A stretch of 64,000 nt of DNA from Sphingomonas aurantiaca (GTDB taxonomy: Bacteria; Pseudomonadota; Alphaproteobacteria; Sphingomonadales; Sphingomonadaceae). The notes beneath the pieces are model-generated. The model was not told the origin of the DNA, made no database searches, and saw nothing but the letters and a program-made list of their open reading frames with translations. The translations under genes and the position numbers were made by a program. The stretch lies in NCBI RefSeq assembly GCF_003050705.1, contig NZ_QAOG01000002.1, positions 706,889-770,888 on the forward strand, given 5' to 3'. Shown here one piece after another: positions 17,029 to 26,595 of the stretch (position 1 is the stretch's first letter; the number at the start of each line of letters is the position of its first letter).

Positions 17029-17780
17029 GCCGCCAGCAGACGATCCGCCCCGTCCCGCGTGGTACCGTACCCGAGACGGCGATGGTGATGGCGGCGGGCC
17101 TCGGCAAGCGGATGCGGCCGCTGACCGCGACGCGGCCCAAGCCTTTGGTCAAGGTGGCAGGCAAGCCGCTGATCGATCACGTCTTCGCGCGATTGCAAGC
17201 GGCCGGCATCAAGCGCGCGGTCGTCAACGTGCATTACCTCGCGGACACGCTGGAGGCGCATGTCACCGACCGGTTCGACGGGATCGACGTCGTGATCTCC
17301 GACGAGCGCAAGATGCTGATGGAGACGGGCGGCGGGCTCGTCCAGGCGCGCGGCCTGCTCGGCGACGCGCCGGTGCTGGTGGTCAACAGCGACAATCTGT
17401 GGATCGACGGACCGGTCGATGCGATCAAGCTGCTCGCGTCGCGCTGGGACGATGCCAAGATGGATGCGCTGCTGCTGATGGTGCCGCTTGCGCGCGCGCA
17501 TAATCACCGCGGGCCGGGCGATTTCTATCTCGCCGCCGATGGGCGGATCAGCGGGCGGCGCAAGTCCGGCCGGCTCGCGCCGTTCGCCTATACCGGCATC
17601 CAGATCCTCCACCCGCGGCTGATCGCCGACTGGCCTGAGGGGCCGTTCTCGACCAACCTGTTCTGGGACCGCGCGATCGCGGCGGGCCGCGCTTATGGGC
17701 AGGTCCATCAGGGCCTGTGGTTCGATGTCGGGACGCCCGCCGCGATTCCGCGGACCGAGGCGATCCTCGCGGATGGCTGA
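17025..17780 (+). CDS. murU: N-acetylmuramate alpha-1-phosphate uridylyltransferase
   Basis: Nucleotidyltransferase converting MurNAc-1-P and UTP to UDP-MurNAc, the step after AmgK in peptidoglycan recycling. 251 residues. The sugar-1-phosphate nucleotidyltransferase signature is MAAGLGKRMRPLTATRPKPLV (residues 22-42). LMETGGGLVQARGLLGDAPVLVVNSDNLW follows, with the metal-binding Asp in NSDN, then YTGIQILHPRLI near the end. The ATG at 17025 overlaps the amgK stop by 4 nt (ATGA), implying translational coupling. The 3' end overlaps the addB start by 8 nt. Confidence 0.92.
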   Translation: MSRQQTIRPVPRGTVPETAMVMAAGLGKRMRPLTATRPKPLVKVAGKPLIDHVFARLQAAGIKRAVVNVHYLADTLEAHVTDRFDGIDVVISDERKMLMETGGGLVQARGLLGDAPVLVVNSDNLWIDGPVDAIKLLASRWDDAKMDALLLMVPLARAHNHRGPGDFYLAADGRISGRRKSGRLAPFAYTGIQILHPRLIADWPEGPFSTNLFWDRAIAAGRAYGQVHQGLWFDVGTPAAIPRTEAILADG

Positions 17781-20733
17781 TAGCGCCACGGCGGGTCGTC
17801 CGACGCTGTACACGATCCCCGCGCACCGGGCGTTTGCCGATGCGCTGGTCGCCGGGCTGATGCGGCAGGCGGGGCGCGATCCGCTGGCACTGGCGCGCGC
17901 GCTGGTCGTGCTGCCGAACAACCGCGCGGTGAAGGCGGTGACCGAGGCGTTCGTGCGTGCGAGCGGCGGCGGGCTCGTTCTGCCGCGGCTGGTCGCGCTG
18001 GGCGATCCGGAGATGGGCGAGGCGGTCGGCGCCGCGCTCGATCCCGCCGACGACATCGATCCGCCGCTGCCCGCGGTGCCGCCCTATCAGCGCCGCATGA
18101 TCCTCGTGCGGCTGGTGTCCGAAGAGCGGGCCCGCGAAGGGCATCCGGTCGATGCCGCGGAGGCGGTGCGGCTGGCGGGGGAGCTCGCGCGGACGCTCGA
18201 CCAGCTGCTGGTCGAGGAGGTGCCGCCGACCAGGTTGCGCGATATCGAGCTGGGCCCCGAACTGACCGAGCATTGGCGTCGCGCGCTGGCGACGTTCGAG
18301 ATCGTGCTGCAGCGCTGGCCGGGCGAACTCGCGCGGCTCGAGCGGATCGATGCGGCGACGCGGCGCTCGGCACTGCTCGACCGGCTTGCGCAGCGTTGGC
18401 GGAGCGCGCCGCCCGCCGGGATCGTGTGTGCGGCGGGCGTGACCGATTCTGCACCGGCGGTCGCACGGCTGCTCCGCTGCATCGCCGACATGCCGCACGG
18501 GATGGTGGTGTTCGCCGGTCTCGATCTGGCGCTGCCCGACGAGGAATGGGACGCGCTCGGCCCGCATGATCCGCACCCCGTGACCGGGCTCACGCGGCGC
18601 TCGATCGAGACGCATCCGCAGTTCGATGCCAAGCTGATGCTCCTGCGCATGGGCGTCGCGCGCGGCGAGGTGCAGACGTGGCGCGAGGGCGGCGGGCACG
18701 ACGCCGATGCCGCGCGCGGCCGGGCGATCGCCAACGCGCTGGCGCCTGCGGATTTCACGGGCAAGTGGACGCAGATCGCGGCGGAGGATCGCCGCCTGAA
18801 GGGGGTCACGGCCGCCGAACTCGCAACGCCGGCGGAGGAGGCTCAGGCGATTGCGCTCGTGTTGCGCGAGGCGTTGGAAGTGCCGGAGCGGACCGCGGCG
18901 CTCGTCACGCCGGATCGTGCGCTGGCGCGACGAGTAGCGGCGCATCTCGGGCGTTGGGGCATCGGCATCGACGACAGCGCGGGGCGACCTCTGTCGATCC
19001 TGCCACCGGGGACGCTGTTGCTAGCGCTCGCGGAGGCGGCGGCGCAGCGCTTCTCGCCGCTCGCGTTGCTGGCGCTGCTCAAGCATCCGCTGGTGCGCAG
19101 CGGTGAGGATCGGTTGCTATGGCTCGACGGCGCGCGCGCGCTCGACCGACGGTTGCGCGGGCCGCGGCCTGCGGCGGGGCTCGACGGGATCGCCGGGCAT
19201 CTGGAGGAGCGCAAGGGCACCGCGGCGACGTGGTGGGGCGACGTACAGCCGCTGCTGACGCCACTGGCCGGCGCGTTCGATCAGGGACCGCAGCCCTTGG
19301 CCTCGGTGCTCGCCTGCCTGCGCGAGACGGCGCAGAGCCTGTGCGGCGACAATCTCTGGTCAGGGCTCGCGGGCCGTGCCGCGGCGGAGTTCCTCGCCGA
19401 TCTCGAAGCCGAAGCGCCCGCCGGACCGCCGCGGGTCGATCCGCGCGAGGTGCCGCAATTGCTGCGGACGCTGCTCGACGAGGTCGCGGTGCGGCCGGCG
19501 CCGGGCGGGCATCCGCGGCTGGCGATCTATGGCCTGATCGAGGCGCGGTTGCAGACCGCGGACGTGATGGTGCTGGGCGGGCTGAACGAAGGCGTCTGGC
19601 CGGGGCGGCCTGCGCCCGATCCGTGGCTCGCGCCGCGCATCCGCATGGAGCTCGGCCTGCCGGGTCTGGAGCGGCGTGTCGGCACCGCGGCACATGATTT
19701 CGCGCAGGCGTTGGGCGCCCCCCGCGCGGTCGTGACGCGCGCGCGGCGCGATGCGAAGTCGCCGGCGCTGGCGTCGCGGCTCTGGCTTCGGTTGCAGGCG
19801 CTGGCGGGCGATCGGTTCGAGCGCGCGTCGGCGCTGGAGGGCTGGACGCGCGCGCTCGACGATCCGGGCGAGCATCGGCCCGCCGATCGTCCCGCGCCGT
19901 CGCCGCCCGCGCTGCTGCGGCCCAGGGCGATTTCCGTCACCGAGGTCGATCGCCTGAAGGCCGACCCCTACGCCTTTTACGCGCGGCGCGTGCTCGGGCT
20001 GATGCCGCTCGATCCGGTCGATGCCGATCCGAGCGCGGCGTGGCGCGGGACCGCGGTGCACGATATTCTCGAACAATGGTGGAAGCAGGACGGCTGCACC
20101 GTCGACACGCTGCGGCTGCGCGCCAAGGCGATGCTCGACGACGAGCGGACGCACCCGATGATGCGTGCGCTGTGGCAGCCGCGGCTGCTCGAGGCGATCG
20201 ACTGGATCGCGGGGGCGATCGTGGCGCAGGGCGAGGATGGCCGCAGCGTCGCCAGCGCCGAGGGCAAGGGCAAGATCGAGATCGCCGGTGTGACCCTGTC
20301 CGGGCGCTACGACCGGATCGACCGGCTCGCCGATGGTCGCCTGGCGGTGATCGACTACAAGACCGGCAAGCCGCCATCGCCGACCGCGGTGCGCGCCGGC
20401 TACAGCCTCCAGCTCGGGCTACTCGGGCTGATCGCCGAGCGCGGCGGGTTCGCCGACGTCTCGGGCACCGCGGGCGCGTTCGAATATTGGTCGCTCGGCA
20501 AGAAGCGCGATGCGTTCGGCTATATCGAGAGCCCGGTCGATCCCGAGGGCAAGCGCGACAAGATCCCGACCGCCGAGTTCACGGCGATCGCCGCGCACAA
20601 CTTCACCGAAGTGGTCGGCGAATGGCTCACGGGCAGCGCGGCGTTCACCGCCAAGCTCGTGCCCGAATATGCCCCCTATGCCGAGTATGACCAACTGATG
20701 CGACGCGACGAATGGTATGGCCGTGAGCGGTGA
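17773..20733 (+). CDS. addB: Double-strand break repair protein AddB
   Basis: Subunit of the AddAB helicase-nuclease that processes double-strand DNA ends for RecA loading. 986 residues, the size of alphaproteobacterial AddB. The middle (LALLKHPLVRSGEDRLLWL; VMVLGGLNEGVWPGRPAPDPWLAPRIRMELGLPGLERRVG) is the inactivated-helicase region typical of these proteins. The C-terminus is a RecB-type PD-(D/E)XK nuclease: GTAVHDILEQWW, then GRYDRIDRLADGRLAVIDYKTGKPP with the catalytic D-x-K. The start at 17773 overlaps the murU stop. The 3' end overlaps addA by 17 nt, so the two subunits are co-translated. Confidence 0.94.
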   Translation: MADSATAGRPTLYTIPAHRAFADALVAGLMRQAGRDPLALARALVVLPNNRAVKAVTEAFVRASGGGLVLPRLVALGDPEMGEAVGAALDPADDIDPPLPAVPPYQRRMILVRLVSEERAREGHPVDAAEAVRLAGELARTLDQLLVEEVPPTRLRDIELGPELTEHWRRALATFEIVLQRWPGELARLERIDAATRRSALLDRLAQRWRSAPPAGIVCAAGVTDSAPAVARLLRCIADMPHGMVVFAGLDLALPDEEWDALGPHDPHPVTGLTRRSIETHPQFDAKLMLLRMGVARGEVQTWREGGGHDADAARGRAIANALAPADFTGKWTQIAAEDRRLKGVTAAELATPAEEAQAIALVLREALEVPERTAALVTPDRALARRVAAHLGRWGIGIDDSAGRPLSILPPGTLLLALAEAAAQRFSPLALLALLKHPLVRSGEDRLLWLDGARALDRRLRGPRPAAGLDGIAGHLEERKGTAATWWGDVQPLLTPLAGAFDQGPQPLASVLACLRETAQSLCGDNLWSGLAGRAAAEFLADLEAEAPAGPPRVDPREVPQLLRTLLDEVAVRPAPGGHPRLAIYGLIEARLQTADVMVLGGLNEGVWPGRPAPDPWLAPRIRMELGLPGLERRVGTAAHDFAQALGAPRAVVTRARRDAKSPALASRLWLRLQALAGDRFERASALEGWTRALDDPGEHRPADRPAPSPPALLRPRAISVTEVDRLKADPYAFYARRVLGLMPLDPVDADPSAAWRGTAVHDILEQWWKQDGCTVDTLRLRAKAMLDDERTHPMMRALWQPRLLEAIDWIAGAIVAQGEDGRSVASAEGKGKIEIAGVTLSGRYDRIDRLADGRLAVIDYKTGKPPSPTAVRAGYSLQLGLLGLIAERGGFADVSGTAGAFEYWSLGKKRDAFGYIESPVDPEGKRDKIPTAEFTAIAAHNFTEVVGEWLTGSAAFTAKLVPEYAPYAEYDQLMRRDEWYGRER

Positions 20734-23700
20734 TACGCTCGCCACGCTGCCCCGCCTGAGAGGTGCGCAGGCCAATGCGAGCGACCCGTCGTCGCACGTC
20801 TGGCTGTCGGCGTCGGCGGGCACCGGCAAGACGCAGGTGCTGGCGGCGCGCGTGTTCCGGCTGCTGCTGCGCGGCGTCGATCCGGGTGCGATCCTGTGCC
20901 TGACCTTCACCAAGGCGGGCGCGGCGGAGATGGCGCAGCGGATCAACGGGCGGCTCGCCGCGTGGGTGCGGATGCCCGCGCCGGCGCTGGCGGCCGATCT
21001 GATCGCGCTCGGCGAGAGTCCGGTCCAGGCGTTGCAGGATCGGGCGCGCACGTTGTTCGCCAAGGTGCTCGACGCGCCGGGCGGGGGCTTGCGCATCCAG
21101 ACGATCCACGGCTTCTGCCAGGGGTTGCTCGCCGCGTTCCCGGTCGAGGCCGGGCTGACGCCGGGGTTCCGGCCGCTCGAGGCGCGCGAAGAGGCGGGTC
21201 TCGCGCGCGAGGCGCTGGCGAGCCTGTTGTCGGATGCCGAGCGCGAGGGGCGCGAGCGTCCGGTCGAGATCGTCGGGCGGCTGAGCCTGCGGATGGGCGA
21301 GGGCGGGGCGGAGGCGTTCCTGCTGGCGTGCGCGCGCGCGTTGCCCGCGCTGGAGGCGCTGCCGGTCGGGATCCAGCCGTGGCTGCGCCGCGAACTCGGC
21401 CTGCCGTCGGGCGATATCGACGAGGCGATCGCGGAGTGGTGCGATGCGCTGGATCTGAACGCGATCGAGCGGATCGCGGCGGCCAATCGTGCCTGGGGGA
21501 CGGCCACGGGGCTCGCGGCGGCGGCGACCGTGCAGCGTTGGCTCGGCTCCGAGGATCGCGCGGCGACCCTGTCCGAGCTCGCTGGCGTCGTGCTGACCGG
21601 CAAGGGCGAGCTGCGCAAAGCATCGAAGAAGCTGATCGATGCCGATCCCGATTACGAAGTGCTCGCGCGCGATCTGGGCGAGGCGTGCACCGACGTGCTG
21701 TCGATGGTGCAGCGCGCGACCTATTGCGATCTGCTCGGCGACGGGCTCGAGGTCGGGCGCGATTATGCGCGCGGCTATGCGCAGGCCAAGCGACGCGCAG
21801 GCGCGGTCGATTTCGACGACCTGATCGCGACGACGGTGGCGTTGCTCGACCAGCCGGGGATCGGCGAATGGGTGCGCTACAAGCTCGACCAGGCGACCGA
21901 GCATCTGCTGATCGACGAGGCGCAGGACACCAACGGGCATCAGTGGCGGATCGTGCGCGCGCTGGCGGACGAGTTCTTCGTCGGCCGCGGCATCTACGCG
22001 CCGTCGACGCGGACGCTGTTCACGGTCGGCGATTACAAGCAGGCGATCTTCGGCTTCCAGGGCACCGACCCGCTCAATTTCCAGGCGGCCGAACAGTATT
22101 TCGGCGGGCGGGCGACCGAGGCGCTGGGCGACGACGACTGGCCCGAGGAGGAGCGCGGGCTGCCGCTCGCGCGGTTGTCGCTGCGGCATTCGTTCCGCTC
22201 GACGCGGACCGTGCTGGAGTTCGTCGATGCAGCGATCGACGCGATCGGCGAGCCGGGCCTCGGCATCGCGGGCGCGGTCGAGCGTCATGCCAGCGAAGTG
22301 GCCGGGCCGGGGACGGTGACGCTGTGGCCACCGGTCTCGGCGGGCGGCAGCGAGGACGACGAGGAAGGCTGGGTCGACGACGCGGTGCGCAAGCTCGCCA
22401 GCGACATCGCGCGCGCGGTGAAGCGCTGGCTCGCGCCCGACACGGGGCTGATGCTCGAGAGCAAGGGGCGCAGGCTGCGGCCCGAGGACGTGATGATCCT
22501 CGTCAAGCGGCGCGGCGACCTCGCCTCGCTGATCGTCGCGCGGCTTTATGCCGAGGGCGTGCCGGTGGCGGGGGTCGACCGGCTGCGGCTGAACGCGCCG
22601 CTGGCGGTGCAGGATCTGCTCGCGACGATCCGCTTCGTGTTGCAGCCCGAGGACGATCTGAGCGTCGCGGCGTTGCTCGTGTCGCCGTTGATCGGGTGGA
22701 CGCAGGACGAGCTGATGGCGGCGGCGCCGCGCGAGGCGGGGCCGCTCTGGCGGCATCTGCAACGCACGCAGTCGCCTGCGCGGCTCGCGCCGTTGCTCGC
22801 GATGCTCGCGCGCGCGGACATCGCCACGCCGTATCAGTTTCTCGAGGAGCTTTTGTCGGGCCCGCTCGACGGACGGCGGAAACTGATCCGGCGGCTGGGG
22901 ACCGAGGCGCGCGATCCGATCGAGGAGCTGCTCAACGCCGCGCTGACGTTCGAAAGCACGACGACGCCATCGTTGCAGCGCTTCCTCGACTGGTTCGATC
23001 GCGGCGATGTCGAGATCGTCCGCGATCCGTCCGCGCCGCTCGATGCGGTGCGGGTGATGACCGCGCATGGTGCGAAGGGGTTGCAGGCGCCGTTGGTGAT
23101 CCTGGCGGATGCGACCGCGGACCCGTCGGCGGCGCCGCGATCGATCCTGAAATGGGCGCCCGAGCCGGGGGCCGCGCCGATCCCGGTGTTCCGCCCGCGA
23201 TCGAACGAGCGCGGCGGGCCACTGGATGCGGTCGTGTCCGCGGCCGAGCAGCGCGAACTCGAGGAGCATTGGCGGCTGTTCTACGTCGCGGCGACGCGCG
23301 CGGAGGAACGGCTGGTGATCGCGGGGGCGCTCGGCACGCGCGCGAAAGGCGTACCGCCGGAGAATAGCTGGTACGCGGCGGCCGATCGTGCGCTGACCGC
23401 GCTTGCGGTGCCGCCCTCCGAGGAGGGCAGCGGCGAGGAACGGCGTTTCGTCGGGGTCGATCCGCAGCCCGCGGTGAGCGCCAAGGCATCGGCATTGGCC
23501 GAACGTCCGGCGGATGCGCATCTCCCGGCGTGGGCGCACGAACCCGCGCCGCTCGAGGCGCGTCCGCCGCGCCCCTTGTCGCCGTCCGCGCTGGGCGATG
23601 ACGCCGTGTCCGATCCGCCGCCGACGCCCGCGATGCGAGTCGCGGCGGAGCGGGGCCAGCTGATCCATGCGTTGTTCGAGCGGCTGCCCGCGGTGGCTGC

Positions 23701-24160
23701 CGCCGATCGTGTCGCCGCGGCCGATCGCTGGCTGGCAAAGGCGGGTGGCGTCGACGACGCGGCGGCGCGTGCGGACATCGTGCGCAGCGTCGTCGCGGTG
23801 CTCGACGATCCGCGCTTCGCCGATCTGTTCGGCGCGGATACGCTCGCCGAGGCGCCGATCGCGGCGACCTTGCCGAATGGTATCGTCGTGTCGGGCACGG
23901 TCGATCGCCTGCTGATCGAGGCCGACCGGATCCGGGTCGTCGACTTCAAGACCGGGCGGCGCGCGCCGGGTGGGCTGGACGACGTCCCCGATTATCATCT
24001 GAAACAGATGGCGGCCTATGCCGAGGCGCTGGGCGTGATCTTTCCGGGACGATCGGTCGAGGCGGCGTTGCTCTACACCGCGGGGCCGCGGCTGATCGTG
24101 CTCAGCGATGCGACGCTGGCCGCGAACAAGCCGCACTATCGGCCCGCGGAGCAAAGCTAG
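20717..24160 (+). CDS. addA: Double-strand break repair helicase-nuclease AddA
   Basis: UvrD-like 3'-5' helicase with a C-terminal nuclease; partner of AddB. 1147 residues. Walker A SASAGTGKTQ at 31-40, motif Ia LCLTFTKAGAAEMAQRI, Walker B HLLIDEAQDTNGHQW, FTVGDYKQAIFGFQGTDPL, motif V VRVMTAHGAKGLQAPLVIL, motif VI RLFYVAATRAEERLVIAGAL. The C-terminal nuclease has GQLIHALFERLP and IRVVDFKTGRRAPGG, with QMAAYAEAL after it. All catalytic motifs look intact. An in-frame GTG two codons on (20723) is an alternative start. Last gene of the overlapping chain that begins with tsaE. Confidence 0.95.
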   Translation: MAVSGDTLATLPRLRGAQANASDPSSHVWLSASAGTGKTQVLAARVFRLLLRGVDPGAILCLTFTKAGAAEMAQRINGRLAAWVRMPAPALAADLIALGESPVQALQDRARTLFAKVLDAPGGGLRIQTIHGFCQGLLAAFPVEAGLTPGFRPLEAREEAGLAREALASLLSDAEREGRERPVEIVGRLSLRMGEGGAEAFLLACARALPALEALPVGIQPWLRRELGLPSGDIDEAIAEWCDALDLNAIERIAAANRAWGTATGLAAAATVQRWLGSEDRAATLSELAGVVLTGKGELRKASKKLIDADPDYEVLARDLGEACTDVLSMVQRATYCDLLGDGLEVGRDYARGYAQAKRRAGAVDFDDLIATTVALLDQPGIGEWVRYKLDQATEHLLIDEAQDTNGHQWRIVRALADEFFVGRGIYAPSTRTLFTVGDYKQAIFGFQGTDPLNFQAAEQYFGGRATEALGDDDWPEEERGLPLARLSLRHSFRSTRTVLEFVDAAIDAIGEPGLGIAGAVERHASEVAGPGTVTLWPPVSAGGSEDDEEGWVDDAVRKLASDIARAVKRWLAPDTGLMLESKGRRLRPEDVMILVKRRGDLASLIVARLYAEGVPVAGVDRLRLNAPLAVQDLLATIRFVLQPEDDLSVAALLVSPLIGWTQDELMAAAPREAGPLWRHLQRTQSPARLAPLLAMLARADIATPYQFLEELLSGPLDGRRKLIRRLGTEARDPIEELLNAALTFESTTTPSLQRFLDWFDRGDVEIVRDPSAPLDAVRVMTAHGAKGLQAPLVILADATADPSAAPRSILKWAPEPGAAPIPVFRPRSNERGGPLDAVVSAAEQRELEEHWRLFYVAATRAEERLVIAGALGTRAKGVPPENSWYAAADRALTALAVPPSEEGSGEERRFVGVDPQPAVSAKASALAERPADAHLPAWAHEPAPLEARPPRPLSPSALGDDAVSDPPPTPAMRVAAERGQLIHALFERLPAVAAADRVAAADRWLAKAGGVDDAAARADIVRSVVAVLDDPRFADLFGADTLAEAPIAATLPNGIVVSGTVDRLLIEADRIRVVDFKTGRRAPGGLDDVPDYHLKQMAAYAEALGVIFPGRSVEAALLYTAGPRLIVLSDATLAANKPHYRPAEQS

Positions 24161-24171
24161 CGTCTCGGTGG

Positions 24172-24200
24172 TTGAGCGAACACACGCGCGACCCTAGATT
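24172..24200 (+). promoter_or_regulatory. Candidate sigma-70 promoter of trxA
   Basis: TTGAGC (24172-24177), 17-nt spacer, TAGATT (24195-24200). It lies between the addA stop and the trxA ribosome-binding site and would allow thioredoxin expression independent of the add genes. Confidence 0.5.
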
Positions 24201-24224
24201 GCGTTCAACGAAGGAGAATCCACG

Positions 24225-24548
24225 ATGGCGACCAAGCAGATTACCGATGCCAGCTTCGATGCAGACGTCCTGAACGCGGACGGGCCCGTGCTCGTCGATT
24301 TCTGGGCGGAATGGTGCGGCCCGTGCAAGATGATCGGACCCTCGCTCGAGGAAATCTCGGAAGAACTGGGCGAGAAGGTGACGATCGCCAAGCTCAACAT
24401 CGACGAGAACCCCGACGCGCCGGGCAAGTACGGCGTCCGTGGTATCCCGACGATGATCCTGTTCAAGGGCGGCGCACCGGCAGCGACCAAGGTTGGCGCC
24501 GAGCCCAAGGGCCGGTTGAAGGCCTGGCTCGAGGGTGAGCTCGCCTGA
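24225..24548 (+). CDS. trxA: Thioredoxin 1
   Basis: Cytoplasmic dithiol-disulfide oxidoreductase, 107 residues. The active site is WCGPCK (Cys31, Cys34) in [15 protein letters not shown]; the cis-Pro loop is [16 protein letters not shown] strong ribosome-binding site AAGGAG ends about 9 nt before the ATG. It follows addA with a 64-nt gap that contains a plausible promoter, so it may be both read through and independently expressed. Convergent with argJ, with an inverted repeat between them. Confidence 0.97.
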   Translation: MATKQITDASFDADVLNADGPVLVDFWAEWCGPCKMIGPSLEEISEELGEKVTIAKLNIDENPDAPGKYGVRGIPTMILFKGGAPAATKVGAEPKGRLKAWLEGELA

Positions 24549-24559
24549 ACTAGCGCCTT

Positions 24560-24644
24560 CCGTCATCCCAGCGAAAGCTGGGACCTCCCGGTTCGGGCCG
24601 CACCCTAGCCAACCGGGATACCCCAGCTTTCGCTGGGGTGACGG
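24560..24644. repeat. Paired inverted repeat, CCCAGC-GAAA-GCTGGG family
   Basis: CCCAGCGAAAGCTGGG at 24567-24582 and its reverse complement at 24622-24637, flanked by CGTCAT and GTGACGG. It lies between convergent trxA and argJ. Same architecture (stem-GAAA-stem, arms facing each other) as the repeats at 482 and 46661 but a different stem sequence. Confidence 0.85.
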
Positions 24645-24653
24645 ACGAGGGTT

Positions 24654-25871
24654 TCAGCTGCGATAGTCTGCGTTGATCGAGATATAGCCATGCGTCAGGT
24701 CGCAGGTCCACACGGTGGCCCGGCCGTCGCCGAGCGCAAGATCGACGCCGATTTCGACCTCCTGGCCCTTCAGATGCGCCGCAACCGGCGCTTCGTCATA
24801 GCCGCTCAGCGCCAGGCCACCTTCCGCGACCTGCGTATTCCCGAACCGGATCGATAGCGTATCCCGATCGGCGGGCTCGCCGGCCTTGCCGACCGCCATG
24901 ACGACGCGCCCCCAGTTCGCGTCCTCGCCCGCGATCGCGGTCTTTACCAGCGGTGAATTGGCGATGCTCATCGCGATGCGGTGTGCGCTGCGGTCGCTCT
25001 CGGCGCCAGTCACCTGGATCTCGATCAGCTTCTGCGCGCCCTCGCCGTCGCGGACGACGAGCATCGCGAGCTGATGGCAGAGGTCCGCCAGCGCCGCGCG
25101 GAACGCCTCGGCGCCGACGCTGTCATCGTCCGCTAGCACCGCATTACCCGCCTTGCCGGTCGCGAACGCCAGCACCGTGTCGCTGGTCGAAGTATCGCTG
25201 TCGACGGTGATGCACGAGAAGCTTGGCGCGTTCGCCTTCGACAGCGCGGCTTGGAGGAACTCGGGCTCGACCGCGGCGTCGGTGAAGATGAAGCCGAGCA
25301 TCGTCGCCATGTCCGGCGCGATCATCCCCGAACCCTTGATGATGCCGACCAGCGTCACCGTGCGTTCGCCGATCACCGCGGTCGTCACCGCGCCCTTCGT
25401 GAAGGTGTCGGTCGTCATGATAGTCGCGGCCGCATCCTCCCAGCCGCAGGGTTCGGCGGCGAACGCGGCATCCAGCCCGGCTTCGGCCTTGTCGATCGGC
25501 AGCGGGACGCCGATCACGCCGGTCGAGGACACGAACACGTCCGAAGGCTGGCATCCTACATGCGCCGCGGTCCGCGCCGCGATCGCCTCGACCGCCGCCC
25601 GGCCACGCGACCCGGTGAACGCGTTCGAATTGCCCGCATTCACCACCAGCGCGCGCGCCTGCCCGAGCGTCAGCGCCGCGCGGCACCATTCCACCTCGGG
25701 CGACGGACATTTGCTCGTCGTCAGCACGCCCGCGACGACGGTGCCCGGATCGAGCGTCACGAAGGTCAGGTCGCACCGATCCCACGCCTTGTACCGCGCG
25801 CGGGCCACATATGCGGTCACCCCAGCAATGGCGGGTGCTGACGGGAAGGGGAGCGCGAGCGGTGATGACAT
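24654..25871 (-). CDS. argJ: Glutamate N-acetyltransferase / amino-acid N-acetyltransferase
   Basis: Arginine biosynthesis: transfers acetyl from N-acetylornithine to glutamate, and in bifunctional forms also uses acetyl-CoA. 405 residues. The Ntn-type self-cleavage site is visible as GSGMIAPDMATMLGF, with Ala189|Thr190 the expected cleavage; Thr190 becomes the nucleophile of the beta chain. Other family segments: LVVNAGNSNAFTG, VFVSSTGVIGVPLP, TTDTFTKGA, SCITVDSDTSTSDT, and the C-terminal YISINADYRS. Convergent with trxA and divergent from the TonB-C protein gene (46-nt gap, shared promoter region). Whether it is mono- or bifunctional cannot be decided by eye. Confidence 0.95.
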   Translation of the reverse strand: MSSPLALPFPSAPAIAGVTAYVARARYKAWDRCDLTFVTLDPGTVVAGVLTTSKCPSPEVEWCRAALTLGQARALVVNAGNSNAFTGSRGRAAVEAIAARTAAHVGCQPSDVFVSSTGVIGVPLPIDKAEAGLDAAFAAEPCGWEDAAATIMTTDTFTKGAVTTAVIGERTVTLVGIIKGSGMIAPDMATMLGFIFTDAAVEPEFLQAALSKANAPSFSCITVDSDTSTSDTVLAFATGKAGNAVLADDDSVGAEAFRAALADLCHQLAMLVVRDGEGAQKLIEIQVTGAESDRSAHRIAMSIANSPLVKTAIAGEDANWGRVVMAVGKAGEPADRDTLSIRFGNTQVAEGGLALSGYDEAPVAAHLKGQEVEIGVDLALGDGRATVWTCDLTHGYISINADYRS

Positions 25872-25917
25872 GCAGGATCGCCTAGGTTACTTCTGGGTCG
25901 GGCAGCGGGGTAGCAAC

Positions 25918-26532
25918 ATGACATTGACAGGCAAGCGATTGGTTGGGGCAGCTTTCGCAATTTGCTCGGTAACCACTGCAACCGCGGCGCAGCGGCCGAT
26001 GATGCCGGTTCCGATCGGCAACCCGGGTACGTGGATAACGGCTGATGATTATCCGCCTGAGGCCGTTCGAGCCAATCGATCTGGACGGGTCGTCGCAGAC
26101 GTCGACGTCGGCTCCGACGGAAAAGTCATATCGTGCAAAGTCAGCGAGTCGAGTGGCACCACCAGCCTCGATCTCAAGACGTGCGAGATCGTCATGGAAC
26201 GCGGACGGTTCAACCCCGCGACGGACATGAAAGGCCGACCGACCGCTGGCACCTATCATATGCCTGTCAGCTGGCTGGTTCCTGACTCCGCGCCGCCGAT
26301 CGACCTGACGTCGGGCAAGTTCGAACAGGTGACGGAATTCGAAAGCGTTATCGGGACGGATGGCAATATCGTGAGCTGCCGCGTCATCACGAAATCCGAT
26401 GCGGCGCAGCCGGACCCCTGCATGAAGCTTGTTCCAGGATCGCCGACGTACAGCAATTATGTCCGTAATGGCCAGCCATCTCGGACCATTGTACATTACC
26501 GCTACTCGGCCGTTGCCAAGCCCGCCGACTGA
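25918..26532 (+). CDS. Periplasmic TonB C-terminal-domain protein
   Basis: 204 residues with a signal peptide (VGAAFAICSVTTATAA, then QR). Residues about 35-130 form a TonB/TolA C-terminal-like domain: WITADDYPPEAVRANRSGRVVADVDVGSDGKVISCKVSESSGTTSLDLKTCEIVMERGRFNPATDMKG is the usual Y/P-x-x-A ... G-x-V ... G-x-V-x-x-C ... L-D ... RF-x-P-A pattern. A second, weaker half (FEQVTEFESVIGTDGNIVSCRVITKS) repeats part of it. There is no membrane anchor or Pro-rich linker, so it is not a full energy transducer; sphingomonads have many such stand-alone proteins of unknown role. The ATG at 25918 begins the signal peptide directly; an open frame far upstream lies inside argJ and is ignored. Confidence 0.78.
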   Translation: MTLTGKRLVGAAFAICSVTTATAAQRPMMPVPIGNPGTWITADDYPPEAVRANRSGRVVADVDVGSDGKVISCKVSESSGTTSLDLKTCEIVMERGRFNPATDMKGRPTAGTYHMPVSWLVPDSAPPIDLTSGKFEQVTEFESVIGTDGNIVSCRVITKSDAAQPDPCMKLVPGSPTYSNYVRNGQPSRTIVHYRYSAVAKPAD

Positions 26533-26595
26533 GCGGCTTTAAGTCGATCTACAGGATGGACGTCTCAACAGCATTGCCATAATGGATCGGGACGC

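Noticed and set aside
20645..24154. Long reverse-strand open frame of about 1,170 codons opposite addA
   Set aside because: Arg/Gln/His-rich conceptual protein with no motifs; an antisense shadow produced by GC-rich codon use. AddA on the other strand has all its catalytic motifs.
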